DNA from: CAZUMH01 sp964621645
Lineage (GTDB): Bacteria; Zhuqueibacterota; QNDG01; JAGLOF01
Reading direction: 5' to 3'
Length of the DNA stretch: 23,791 nt
Assembly (NCBI GenBank): GCA_964621645.1
Contig: CAZUMH010000047.1
Coordinates: forward strand, 1 to 23,791
The notes beneath the pieces were generated by a model. That model was not told where the DNA came from, made no database searches, and saw only the letters and a program-made list of their open reading frames with translations. Below, one piece after another: positions 1-6,744 of this stretch (position 1 is its first letter; the number at the start of each line of letters is the position of its first letter). The position numbers were made by a program, and so were the translations under genes.

Positions 1-1
1 G

Positions 2-847
2 GTAGGTGGAGCCGAGGACTGGCAGCTGATAAACGGGAGATACGTGAGCCAGGGACGCTTTCTGCAGGAAATGGACGTCCGTTCCCGGCGCAAGGTCTGC
101 GTCGTCGGCATGGATATCGTTGAAACGCTTTTCCCTTTTCAGAATCCCATCGGTGAAGAGGTGCGGGTCGGCCCGGACAAATTTGAAATTCTCGGAGTGC
201 TGGAGGAGAAAGGTTCCACCTTCGGTCAGAGTGATGATAATATGGTGGTAGTCCCCTACACTACCTTCATGAGCGTGTTCGGCAAGGAGCAGTTCATCCA
301 GATCGCCGTGCAGGCCCGGGACCCTGCCCTTTTACCCGCGACCATCGATGAAGTTGTCGGCATCCTGCGAACCGAACGAAAAGTTCCCCCTGGCGCGGAT
401 AACGACTTTGAGATCCTCACCAAGGATTCCCTCATGGAAACCTGGAAGAATCTCACCGGCGTCGTGTTCGCCGCGGCCGTGGGCATCGCCATGATCTCCC
501 TGCTGGTGGGAGGCATCGGCATTATGAACATCATGCTGGTCTCGGTGACGGAGCGCACCCGGGAGATCGGCATCCGCAAGGCTCTGGGCGCCAAGAAGCG
601 GGAGATCCTCTGGCAGTTTATCGTGGAGGCCGTGGTGCTCTCGGGAGTGGGGGGGCTTATTGGAGTGGGATTTGGACTGGGGCTGGGTCAGCTGATCGGG
701 GTCATCTCGCCGCTGCCCGCGGCTGTGCCGGTCTGGGCCATCTTCGGCGGACTGCTCTTCTCATCTGGCGTGGGGCTTTTCTTCGGCATCTTCCCTGCCG
801 CCAAAGCAGCCAAGCTCGATCCCATCGTGGCCCTGCGGTACGAATAA
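2..847 (+). CDS. MacB-type ABC transporter permease, 3' part (5' end outside window)
   Basis: This is the C-terminal part (281 residues visible) of an inner-membrane permease of the MacB/FtsX family, which pairs with an ABC ATPase in export or mechanotransmission systems. The reading frame is open to the left edge, so the GTG at 44 is internal and not the start. The visible N-terminal part matches the extracytoplasmic MacB core domain (ING-RYVSQGRF, later DKFEILGVLEEKGSTFGQ). The FtsX domain follows, with three hydrophobic spans encoded at roughly 460-550, 610-700 and 730-800. Between the first two lies the cytoplasmic signature TERTREIGIRKALGAKK. The protein ends with the family-typical P-A-A-K-A-A-K-L-D-P-I-V-A-L-R-Y-E, so the C-terminus is complete. 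The cognate ATPase is expected upstream but is not in the window. The transported substrate cannot be inferred. Confidence 0.93.
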   Translation, partial: VGGAEDWQLINGRYVSQGRFLQEMDVRSRRKVCVVGMDIVETLFPFQNPIGEEVRVGPDKFEILGVLEEKGSTFGQSDDNMVVVPYTTFMSVFGKEQFIQIAVQARDPALLPATIDEVVGILRTERKVPPGADNDFEILTKDSLMETWKNLTGVVFAAAVGIAMISLLVGGIGIMNIMLVSVTERTREIGIRKALGAKKREILWQFIVEAVVLSGVGGLIGVGFGLGLGQLIGVISPLPAAVPVWAIFGGLLFSSGVGLFFGIFPAAKAAKLDPIVALRYE

Positions 848-868
848 TATTTTAAATCGGATTGCCTC

Positions 869-903
869 AACCGGCGGCGCTGAAACGCGCCGCCGGTTTT
901 TTT
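869..903 (+). terminator. Rho-independent terminator of the MacB-type permease gene
   Basis: A perfect 12-bp GC-rich stem (869-880 with 887-898) encloses a 6-base loop and is followed by a T run reaching 903. It begins 22 bases after the permease stop codon and closes that operon. Confidence 0.93.
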
Positions 904-1032
904 ATGGCATTGATTAATTAATATTGTTATATTATTTATTACTGAGTCCGGATATTCCGGCAAATCCCAGATAGAAGTTGAGGATATAAATATAGTAACA
1001 ATAAAGTAAATGAATAACGGCAAGGACATGCC

Positions 1033-2079
1033 ATGGAAAAATTACGTAATGAGATCGTGATCATTATTGTCATCTTCTTGGTAAGTTACAGATTATATGG
1101 CCAGGAAAAGAACAAGACAAATTTTTACAAGTATTTTACCCTGGTAGATACGGTATTTTTTAACATCGATTCCCTCATCATCGGTGATATCGACGACGTC
1201 ATCGTGCTGTAAGATCAGAAATATGTCATTCGGGATCAAATTTCCGGAATGGCCATGTGGATCGATATGAAGAATAATCAATACAAAGCACTGAATGAAC
1301 TGAGAGGTCTTCCCGGTGAGGGATTATATCCCTTGTGTATCTGTAAGGATCCTGAAAACGGCTTTTGGATATCGGTCTTGAAATTCTATCTGAGATTTGA
1401 CAGCGCCGGCACCCTGATCGGTCATTATCCGAGTATTACATATTTTGTATCGGACCATTTCTGTATCGATTCGGCTTCGAATCCTGTCATCTATTACAAC
1501 CGATTTAGTTTCGATGGATGTTATATCCTCTATTTTGACCTGACGAAGAATGAAATCGAGAAAAGATTTAAATTGGGATTTTCAAAAAATCTTGATAATA
1601 TAATAAAGCGTTATTCAGGAGGAGGGATTTTAATCGATGATGATAATCATCTCTATGTCGCAAATGCCATAGAGGATAAGATCCTGAAATACAATCTATC
1701 TGGGGAATTGATCAACAGTTTCAGCAGCAAGCATGTTCCTTTTAGGAAAATGAAGAAAGACATCCCGCCCGGGCCTGAAGGAGTGTTTGAGTTCCTGAGA
1801 CGAAGCAATGGAAAATTGATCAATACGATTCTCCTCAGGATCGGATTCATCAGTGACGGTTATCTTTATGCAGAATATATCAATGCGGATGCACAGTACA
1901 TTGAAATTTTCTCACGGGACGGCACTGTAATCAATAAAGAAACAATAAAGTTACCAAAAGGACTGAGAGTCGTTGGTTCATTTAATGATTATATATATTT
2001 AAAAACAATAATAATTGAAAACATGGAATACGACGAAATAGATAATCCGGCATTGATACGATACAAATATAATTCTTGA
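1033..2079 (+). pseudogene. 6-bladed beta-propeller secreted protein, interrupted by an in-frame TAA
   Basis: A reading frame starts at ATG 1033, seven bases after an AAGGA ribosome-binding site. It encodes a hydrophobic N-terminal segment (EIVIIIVIFLVSYRLYG) typical of a signal peptide or lipoprotein-like anchor. The frame meets TAA at 1210-1212 and then continues in the same phase without a further stop to 2079. The residues on both sides fit one family: SLIIGDIDDVIVL, stop, then DQKYVIRDQ, and later the propeller-like pattern LRGLPGEGLYP followed by repeated blade motifs (LRFDSAGTLIGHY, ILKYNLSGELINSF). The ATG at 1249 could in principle start a 276-residue protein, but it has no visible ribosome-binding site and would lack the export signal. 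A single nonsense mutation in a BF3164/NHL-like propeller gene explains the pattern best. The gene is visibly richer in A+T than its neighbours, which suggests acquisition. Function unknown. Confidence 0.7.
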
Positions 2080-2134
2080 TGTATGGCGGAATTATCTTCC
2101 GTGGATAGTGATGGGATCCATCTGATACAGGATG

Positions 2135-2149
2135 ACGGGAAAATCCCGT
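2135..2149 (+). other. Short hairpin after the beta-propeller gene
   Basis: A 6-bp stem (2135-2140 with 2144-2149) with an AAA loop lies about 55 bases after the beta-propeller stop codon. It lacks a clean T run (the next bases are ACCCTTAAAAATAATTT), so it is at best a weak terminator. The rest of 2080-2268 shows no gene. Confidence 0.3.
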
Positions 2150-2268
2150 ACCCTTAAAAATAATTTGTGCCGTACCACCCGGCCGATTCACCTTTCCATA
2201 TATCAGCAATTTCCCGTGCAAATGCGCCTCGATCTTTCCCCGTTTTAGTATAATCCGGAAAAAAATGC

Positions 2269-2297
2269 TTGACAAATACGATCTATTTCATTATACT
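2269..2297 (+). promoter_or_regulatory. Sigma70-type promoter of the ATPase/DUF134/NifX cluster
   Basis: A consensus -35 box TTGACA (2269-2274) is separated by exactly 17 bases from a near-consensus -10 box TATACT (2292-2297). Transcription would begin near 2304, about 40 bases before the first ATPase start codon at 2343. Confidence 0.8.
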
Positions 2298-2298
2298 T

Positions 2299-2320
2299 GT
2301 TATGAACATATGTTCATAAC
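2299..2320. promoter_or_regulatory. Perfect 22-bp palindromic operator over the transcription start
   Basis: The 22 bases form a perfect palindrome with half-site GTTATGAACAT. The site begins two bases after the -10 box and covers the expected start of transcription, a position suited to repression by a dimeric DNA-binding protein. I found no second copy in the window. The only intact DNA-binding regulator in the downstream operon is the DUF134 protein (4073-4426), making autoregulation by it the simplest hypothesis. That link is inference. Confidence 0.8.
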
Positions 2321-2342
2321 GTGAGGCTGAGAAGATAGAAAG

Positions 2343-3206
2343 ATGAAGATCGTTATCGCTAGTGGAAAGGGGGGAACCGGGAAGACAACCGTGGCCGTGA
2401 ATCTGGCCGCGGCCCATTCCGGTGAACTCACCTTTATCGATCTGGATGTCGAGGCCCCCAACAGCCATATCTTTTTAAAGCCTCAGATAGATAAAAAGGA
2501 AGACCACACCGTCTTCATCCCTAGGGTGGACATCGAAGCCTGCGATTTCTGCGGCAGATGCGCCCGGCTCTGCGCCTTCAACGCCCTGGCCGTGCTTCCG
2601 GATAATGTGCTGGTCTTCCCGGAACTCTGTCACAGCTGCCGCGGCTGTCAGCAGATCTGTCCCCGGGATGCTATCCATGATGACTCCCGCATTATCGGCA
2701 GTATCAGCCGGGGCAACACCGGCCCCATCACCTTTTTCAACGGGGAGCTGAAAATCGGCGAAGCCCTCTCTCCCCCCCTGATCAAAGCTGTAAAAGAAAC
2801 AGCACAGCGATCTGATACAACCCTGACGATCATCGATTCCCCTCCCGGCACTTCCTGCCCGGTCATTGAAGCCGTGAAAGATGCCGATTTCGTCCTGCTG
2901 GTAACCGAACCGACACCATTCGGATTGAATGACCTGAAGCTGGCGGTAGAAATGGCACGTAAGCTTGGTCTGCCCCACGGCGTCGCCGTGAACCGCTCCA
3001 CCATCGGCACCAGGGATGTCTGGGATTACTGCGCCCGGGAAGACATCCCCATCCTGCTGGAGATCGCCTCCCGGCGGGATCTGGCCGAAGCATACTCCAG
3101 GGGGGAACTGCTGGTGGAACATTTCCCTGAAATGAAGACACTGTTTCAGGCCGCTTTGTCCAGGATCCTTTCTCTGGTTAATAAAGGGAAGGGGCGTCAA
3201 CGATGA
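2343..3206 (+). CDS. MinD/Mrp-family ATPase with two ferredoxin-type [4Fe-4S] motifs (first paralog)
   Basis: This is a cytoplasmic P-loop ATPase of the MinD/Mrp/NBP35 superfamily, 287 residues. The N-terminus carries the deviant Walker A motif GKGGTGKT (residues 8-15, with the signature lysine K9). A ferredoxin-like insert follows with two CxxCxxCxxxC clusters, C67/C70/C73/C77 and C96/C99/C102/C106, predicting two [4Fe-4S] clusters. The later motif TLTIIDSPPGTSCPV is the switch II/Walker B-like region. In anaerobes such proteins are encoded beside NifX/ORP-type proteins, and roles in Fe-S or metal cofactor handling and, in Desulfovibrio, in the orange-protein complex have been proposed. The gene is the first of the operon, follows the palindromic operator, and its stop overlaps the start of its paralog by four bases (ATGA at 3203-3206). 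Its ribosome-binding site is weak. Confidence 0.92.
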   Translation: MKIVIASGKGGTGKTTVAVNLAAAHSGELTFIDLDVEAPNSHIFLKPQIDKKEDHTVFIPRVDIEACDFCGRCARLCAFNALAVLPDNVLVFPELCHSCRGCQQICPRDAIHDDSRIIGSISRGNTGPITFFNGELKIGEALSPPLIKAVKETAQRSDTTLTIIDSPPGTSCPVIEAVKDADFVLLVTEPTPFGLNDLKLAVEMARKLGLPHGVAVNRSTIGTRDVWDYCAREDIPILLEIASRRDLAEAYSRGELLVEHFPEMKTLFQAALSRILSLVNKGKGRQR

Positions 3207-4072
3207 AAGAACTGGTGGTCATAAGCGGAAAAGGAGGGACCGGCAAGACCAGCATCACCGCTTCCCTGGCATCTCTTTGGGGTCGGTCGGTAATAAGCGA
3301 CTGTGATGTCGATGCCGCCGATCTGTACCTTCTTTTGAATCCCAAAATCGAACAGGAGTTTGATTTCTATAGCGGCGCCCTGCCGGAAATCGATGCCTCC
3401 CGCTGTACTGAATGCGGTCTCTGCCGGGAGAGTTGTCACTATGGAGCAATATCGGAAGATTTCAGGATCGATTCCATCTCCTGCGAGGGCTGTAAGACCT
3501 GCGCCTTCATCTGCCCGGAAGAGGCGATTACCATAAGGGAACGCCGCAGCGGCACCTGGTTTATTTCCGACACCAGGTACGGCCCCTTCGTCCACGCCCG
3601 TTTGGGGATCGCCGAAGAAAATTCCGGCAAGCTGGTTACGCTGCTGCGCCGCAAGGCAAAGGAGATCGCCGAGCTTAAAAACATCCCTCTTCTGCTCACG
3701 GACGGCTCCCCCGGCATCGGCTGCCCGGTGATCAGCTCCATCTCGGGAGCCGACCTTATCCTCATCGTCACCGAACCCACCCTCAGCGGCAAACACGACT
3801 TGAAACGGGTGCTGGAACTATGCACCCACTTTTCCATAAAAGCGGCCGTGCTGATCAATAAAGCCGACATTAATGAATCGATCAGCGGAGCGATAACCGA
3901 GGAGTCCCTAAAAAACGGGGCCCATTTTCTGGGAAGGATCCCCTATGACGAAACAGTGACCCGGGCCATGATACAAGGTGTGCCCTTTGGTGAGCTTCCG
4001 GGCGAAGCGTCGGAGAGGATCCGGGATGTGAAAGAACAATTACATAAAATCCTGTTCCAGGTGGAGATCTAG
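3203..4072 (+). CDS. MinD/Mrp-family ATPase with two ferredoxin-type [4Fe-4S] motifs (second paralog)
   Basis: This 289-residue ATPase is built like the preceding gene product and probably forms a pair or heterodimer with it. It has a deviant Walker A motif GKGGTGKT (residues 9-16) and two cysteine clusters, C68/C71/C74/C78 and C94/C97/C100/C104. It also has the switch region LLLTDGSPGIGCPV and the family segment LILIVTEPTLSGKHDLKR. The two genes probably arose by an old duplication, since their order of domains is identical but their sequences differ widely. Translation is coupled to the upstream gene through the ATGA overlap, and the stop codon TAG (4070-4072) directly abuts the ATG of the DUF134 gene. 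That organisation suggests all three proteins are made together. An exact biochemical role cannot be read from the sequence. Confidence 0.92.
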   Translation: MKELVVISGKGGTGKTSITASLASLWGRSVISDCDVDAADLYLLLNPKIEQEFDFYSGALPEIDASRCTECGLCRESCHYGAISEDFRIDSISCEGCKTCAFICPEEAITIRERRSGTWFISDTRYGPFVHARLGIAEENSGKLVTLLRRKAKEIAELKNIPLLLTDGSPGIGCPVISSISGADLILIVTEPTLSGKHDLKRVLELCTHFSIKAAVLINKADINESISGAITEESLKNGAHFLGRIPYDETVTRAMIQGVPFGELPGEASERIRDVKEQLHKILFQVEI

Positions 4073-4426
4073 ATGCCCAGGCCTGAAAAATGCCGCTGGA
4101 TCGGCAACGAGATTGAATTTGACTTCTTCAAACCCATAGGAGTGCCTCTGCGTGAGCTGGAACAGGTCGATTTGGCTCACGACGAACTGGAGGCCGTACG
4201 CCTGGCGGATTTCGAGAATCTCAAACAGGAAGAAGCGGCGGAACGGATGAATATCTCCCGGCCCACCTTCAGCCGCATCATCGCCCGGGCTCACAGCAAA
4301 ATAGCCGATGCCCTGGTTAACGGCAAAGCCATCCGGATCAGCGGCGGCACGGTAAAATTCCATCCTGGAATGGGACCATGCCGGGGCGGCCAGGGCAGGA
4401 AAAGGTGGCGTCATGGACAGAGCTGA
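4073..4426 (+). CDS. DUF134 helix-turn-helix DNA-binding protein
   Basis: A 117-residue protein of the DUF134 family, recognised from the opening MPRPEKCRWI, the VPLRELEQVDLAHDELEAVRLAD block and the following helix-turn-helix (about residues 51-74, KQEEAAERMNISRPTFSRII). This segment resembles the sigma factor region 4 type of DNA-binding fold. DUF134 genes are repeatedly found beside ferredoxin-containing ATPases and NifX-like genes in anaerobic bacteria and archaea. The start codon follows the upstream TAG with no spacing. The C-terminal tail is basic and glycine-rich. As the only intact DNA-binding protein encoded in the operon, it is the best candidate to bind the palindrome at 2299-2320, but this has no direct support in the sequence. 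Confidence 0.9.
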   Translation: MPRPEKCRWIGNEIEFDFFKPIGVPLRELEQVDLAHDELEAVRLADFENLKQEEAAERMNISRPTFSRIIARAHSKIADALVNGKAIRISGGTVKFHPGMGPCRGGQGRKRWRHGQS

Positions 4427-4489
4427 TTTAACAACATTTATAATGAAACTGTCTTGTTTGATCCATATACATAATCAAAGGAGGTAATA

Positions 4490-4825
4490 ATGCCTAGAGG
4501 AGACAGAACCGGACCAGCTGGTATGGGTCCCATGACCGGTCGCGCAGCCGGTTTCTGCGCGGGAAACAACACCCCGGGATTCATGAATCCCTACGGAAGA
4601 AGGGGCCTGGGGTTCGGACGCGGCTTTGGCCGTGGAATGGGTATGGGGATGGGATGGCGATGGGCCGAAACCGGGTGGCATCAGCCCTATCAGGCTCCTG
4701 CCTACACTCCCAGCAGAGAAGATGAAATCCGCATGCTGGAGGAGGAGGCGCGCTATGCCAGCGAAACGATGGAAAGCATCAATGCCCGTCTGGCAGAGCT
4801 GAAAAAAGGCGGTGACAAAAAGTGA
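4490..4825 (+). CDS. DUF5320 domain protein
   Basis: A 111-residue protein of the DUF5320 family, recognised from the opening MPRGDRTGPAGMGPMTGRAAGFCAG. A Gly/Met/Arg-rich low-complexity middle part (GFGRGFGRGMGMGMGWRW) follows. The C-terminal third (about residues 76-107) is strongly charged and predicted to form a coiled coil. A near-perfect ribosome-binding site (AAAGGAGG) sits seven bases before the ATG, suggesting high expression. It lies 63 bases after the DUF134 gene with no terminator between, so it is probably in the same transcript. The molecular role of DUF5320 is unknown. Its regular presence next to NifX-like proteins suggests a part in metal or Fe-S cofactor handling. Confidence 0.87.
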   Translation: MPRGDRTGPAGMGPMTGRAAGFCAGNNTPGFMNPYGRRGLGFGRGFGRGMGMGMGWRWAETGWHQPYQAPAYTPSREDEIRMLEEEARYASETMESINARLAELKKGGDKK

Positions 4826-4832
4826 GAGAAAG

Positions 4833-4854
4833 CCCCGGCCTTTAACGGCCGGGG
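4833..4854 (+). other. Intercistronic hairpin without a T run
   Basis: A perfect 8-bp all-GC stem (CCCCGGCC, 4833-4840, with 4847-4854) and a 6-base loop follow the DUF5320 stop codon by seven bases. No T run follows (next bases TGCACCCC), so it is more likely an mRNA 3'-end stabiliser or processing element that sets unequal expression within the operon than a terminator. Confidence 0.65.
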
Positions 4855-4897
4855 TGCACCCCAACAATGTCATGAAAATAATAAACGGAGAATTATC

Positions 4898-5083
4898 ATG
4901 CCATCCAAACAAAATAGCGGGCAGGGGAAAGGACAGGGCTCAGGCGGCAATTACCGCTCTGGGGCGGGCCCGGGCGGCAGCTGCCTCTGCCCAAACTGTG
5001 GCACCAGGGTACCGCATAAAGCAGGGACTCCCTGCATGACAATTACCTGCCCGCAATGCGGCACCCAGATGATGCGTGATTAA
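4898..5083 (+). CDS. Small zinc-ribbon/rubredoxin-like protein
   Basis: A 61-residue protein. After a Gly/Ser/Gln-rich, probably disordered N-terminus (residues 1-27) comes a compact metal-binding unit with C31-P-N-C34 and C51-P-Q-C54, plus C29 and C46. Paired CPxCG knuckles of this spacing bind zinc or, as in rubredoxin, iron. The sequence between them (GTRVPHKAGTPCMTIT) resembles a small domain often seen in or beside NifX-like and DUF5320 proteins of anaerobes. A GGAG ribosome-binding site precedes the ATG, and the stop lies 15 bases before the next gene. Which metal is bound cannot be told from the sequence. Confidence 0.8.
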   Translation: MPSKQNSGQGKGQGSGGNYRSGAGPGGSCLCPNCGTRVPHKAGTPCMTITCPQCGTQMMRD

Positions 5084-5098
5084 GAAAAGGAGACGAGT

Positions 5099-5857
5099 AT
5101 GCTGATTGCCATTACCTCTCAGGGCAAGGATATGGAATCCCAGGTGGATTCACGATTTGGAAGATGCAACTATTTTGTTTTCTACGAGACAGAATCAGAT
5201 AAAATGGATTCTCTTGAAAATAGCGGGCAGGCTGCTGGCAGCGGAGCCGGCATTCAGGCGGCCCAGACCTTGATCGACCGGAAGGTTGGAGCCGTCATCA
5301 CTGGTAATGTGGGGCCCAAGGCCTTTCAGACGCTACGGGCGGGGAATATTGATATATACAATATCTCCGGAATAAGCGTCAAAGAGGTAGTGGCACGATT
5401 CAAGGAGGGGATTCTGCAGAAGTTTTCCGAACCTTCCGTTGATTCTCATTCCGGTCTGCAAAATAGAGACGAGGATAACAGCTCAGCGGGCGCCAGAAAA
5501 ATAGCGGTTGCCGCGGAAGACAGCGACGGGATGAATTCCCGGGTTGCGGCTCATTTCGGCAGGTGCCCGTATTATATCATGGTAGAAATCCAGGGGAATA
5601 AAACCGGCAGTGTAGAAGCGGTCGCAAATCCATATTACCAGGCTCACCAACCCGGCCAGGTCCCGGCCTTCATTAAATCTCAAAAAGCGGACGTAATCAT
5701 CGCTGGAGGCATGGGACAGCGCGCAGTCGGCCTCTTCGACCAGTACGGCATTGAAGCGGTAACCGGAGCCAGCGGTCAGGTTGAACAAGCGTTGGCTGCT
5801 TACCTGTCCGGCAGTTTGCGGGGAACATCTCCCTGCTCACATGATCACACTCATTAA
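5099..5857 (+). CDS. Tandem NifX/NifB-type (ORP-like) cofactor-binding protein
   Basis: A 252-residue cytoplasmic protein with two copies of the dinitrogenase iron-molybdenum cofactor domain (PF02579 type), about residues 1-105 and 134-240. Each copy begins with the family pattern: IAITSQGKDMESQVDSRFGRC and IAVAAEDSDGMNSRVAAHFGRC. Each contains the glycine-rich turn (VITGNVGPKAF and VIIAGGMGQRAV). Most family members have one copy, including the orange protein (ORP) of Desulfovibrio, which binds a Mo-Cu-S cluster. NifX, NafY and the NifB C-terminal domain bind FeMo-co or its precursors. The C-terminus ends S-H-D-H-T-H, a likely metal-binding tail. A strong AAGGAG site precedes the start. No nitrogenase gene is present, so a role in nitrogen fixation is unlikely. 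Confidence 0.9.
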   Translation: MLIAITSQGKDMESQVDSRFGRCNYFVFYETESDKMDSLENSGQAAGSGAGIQAAQTLIDRKVGAVITGNVGPKAFQTLRAGNIDIYNISGISVKEVVARFKEGILQKFSEPSVDSHSGLQNRDEDNSSAGARKIAVAAEDSDGMNSRVAAHFGRCPYYIMVEIQGNKTGSVEAVANPYYQAHQPGQVPAFIKSQKADVIIAGGMGQRAVGLFDQYGIEAVTGASGQVEQALAAYLSGSLRGTSPCSHDHTH

Positions 5858-5867
5858 TTCTGTGTCT

Positions 5868-5950
5868 GTCAGGCCCGCCGCCGCAGAGAAATTTCGTCGT
5901 AAAGTCTCCCTCCTTTTTCTTTATTGATGATATCTGCGGCGGCTCCTGAC
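5868..5950 (+). other. Long imperfect inverted repeat between the NifX and CGGC genes
   Basis: The arm at 5868-5887 pairs with 5933-5950 (GTCAGG and GCCGCCGCAGA match their complements, with a two-base size difference between them). It encloses a 45-base loop with a pyrimidine-rich run, CTCCCTCCTTTTTCTTT. It lies in the 139-base gap before the CGGC gene. It could be an mRNA processing or stabilising structure, or a leaky terminator with its T run inside the loop. Confidence 0.55.
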
Positions 5951-5996
5951 GGACATGAAATACTCATAAAAGAATCGGTCCATAAGGAGCAGCCAA

Positions 5997-6440
5997 ATGG
6001 CCAAAATCGGTATCATTATCTGTGCTCGTTATCAATCCTGCGGCGGCGGCAAATGCTTTAGAGCCGCTAGGGAAAGAGTCGGAGCGTTTGCCCGCTATCC
6101 TAAAGAGAATCCGCTTGAAATTGTGGGATATTCCTACTGCGGCGGCTGTCCCGGCGGCAACATCGAATATGTCCCGGAAGAAATGATAAAAAACGGAGCC
6201 GAGGCGATTCATCTGGCCACCGGGCTCATTGTAGGCTATCCTCCCTGCCCCCGCATTCGCGATTTCAAGCAGTTTATTGAATATCGCTATAATGTGCCGT
6301 GTGTTTTGGGAACCCATCCCATTCCGGAAAAATATCTTAAAAATCATGAGGCTCTGCCTTTTTGGAAAAAATATAATATGAAGGAAATCGCCGGCGACCT
6401 CATGGATGAAGATCCGGCTGTCAAAAAGGCGTACAATTAA
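5997..6440 (+). CDS. CGGC-domain metal-binding protein
   Basis: A 147-residue protein of the CGGC family (PF08821 type). The name-giving motif is at residues 48-51 (YSYCGGCPGGN). Additional conserved cysteines are C9, C15, C20 (CARYQSCGGGKC) and C84 (GYPPCPR), so the protein probably holds a metal or Fe-S centre in a small Rossmann-like fold. The family is typical of anaerobic bacteria and methanogens, but its reaction is not established. An AAGGAG site stands seven bases before the ATG. The gene is the last before a strong terminator, so it may close the operon that begins at 2343. Confidence 0.88.
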   Translation: MAKIGIIICARYQSCGGGKCFRAARERVGAFARYPKENPLEIVGYSYCGGCPGGNIEYVPEEMIKNGAEAIHLATGLIVGYPPCPRIRDFKQFIEYRYNVPCVLGTHPIPEKYLKNHEALPFWKKYNMKEIAGDLMDEDPAVKKAYN

Positions 6441-6744
6441 GCTGCTCTTATTTCACATAGGGAAGGAAAGTTACAGTTTGGCAGGGGACAGCGTGTCCTC
6501 TGCCGTTTTATTTATTTATCATTTTTTCAAAAATTCAGTTAATATTTCCACATTCTGGGAATTAAATCAACGGTACCATGGTAGGCAAAATTTATCTTGC
6601 AGGAACCTGGAGATAACGAGCGTACAAAAATTTTTCTTGACTAATTAACGAATTTTTTTAACTTTCAATATCTGTAAATATTTTTCCTCATTCCTGTAAT
6701 ACAGATTTCAAGTAAGGTGCGCCAGTCCTCGTCGGATAGTACCT
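6441..6744. other. Gene-free, AT-rich stretch upstream of the response regulator
   Basis: Beyond the terminator at 6480-6504 no gene is visible. The stretch contains an inverted repeat ATCTGTA/TACAGAT (6670-6676 with 6700-6706), a possible operator for the adjacent regulator gene. A TTGACT hexamer (6637-6642) has no convincing -10 partner at the right distance. I found no GG-N10-GC sigma54 promoter here. Confidence 0.4.
6480..6526 (+). terminator. Rho-independent terminator of the ATPase/NifX/CGGC cluster
   Basis: An 11-bp stem with one G-T wobble (6480-6490 with 6494-6504) and a GCG loop is followed by a T-rich tract. It lies 40 bases after the CGGC-protein stop codon. Confidence 0.9.

Noticed and set aside
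1210..1212. TAA read through as a sense codon by an alternative genetic code
   Set aside because: Other genes in the window use TAA as a normal stop (for example 845-847, 6438-6440, 19547-19549).
2475..3200. Long minus-strand frames opposite the two ATPase genes and similar ones opposite other genes
   Set aside because: They are antisense shadows of clearly conserved plus-strand genes, with low-complexity composition and no ribosome-binding sites.
5904..5920. Pyrimidine run CTCCCTCCTTTTTCTTT resembling the anti-Shine-Dalgarno end of 16S rRNA
   Set aside because: It sits in the loop of an intergenic hairpin and no rRNA-like sequence surrounds it. A chance pyrimidine tract is more likely than a functional mimic.
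4073..6440. Nitrogen-fixation locus
   Set aside because: NifX-like domains alone do not indicate nitrogenase. No nifH, nifD, nifK or NifB radical-SAM domain is present.
6587..6604. Possible sigma54 promoter (GGCA...TTGC) upstream of the response regulator
   Set aside because: The GG and GC elements are 13 bases apart instead of 10, so the spacing is wrong for sigma54.
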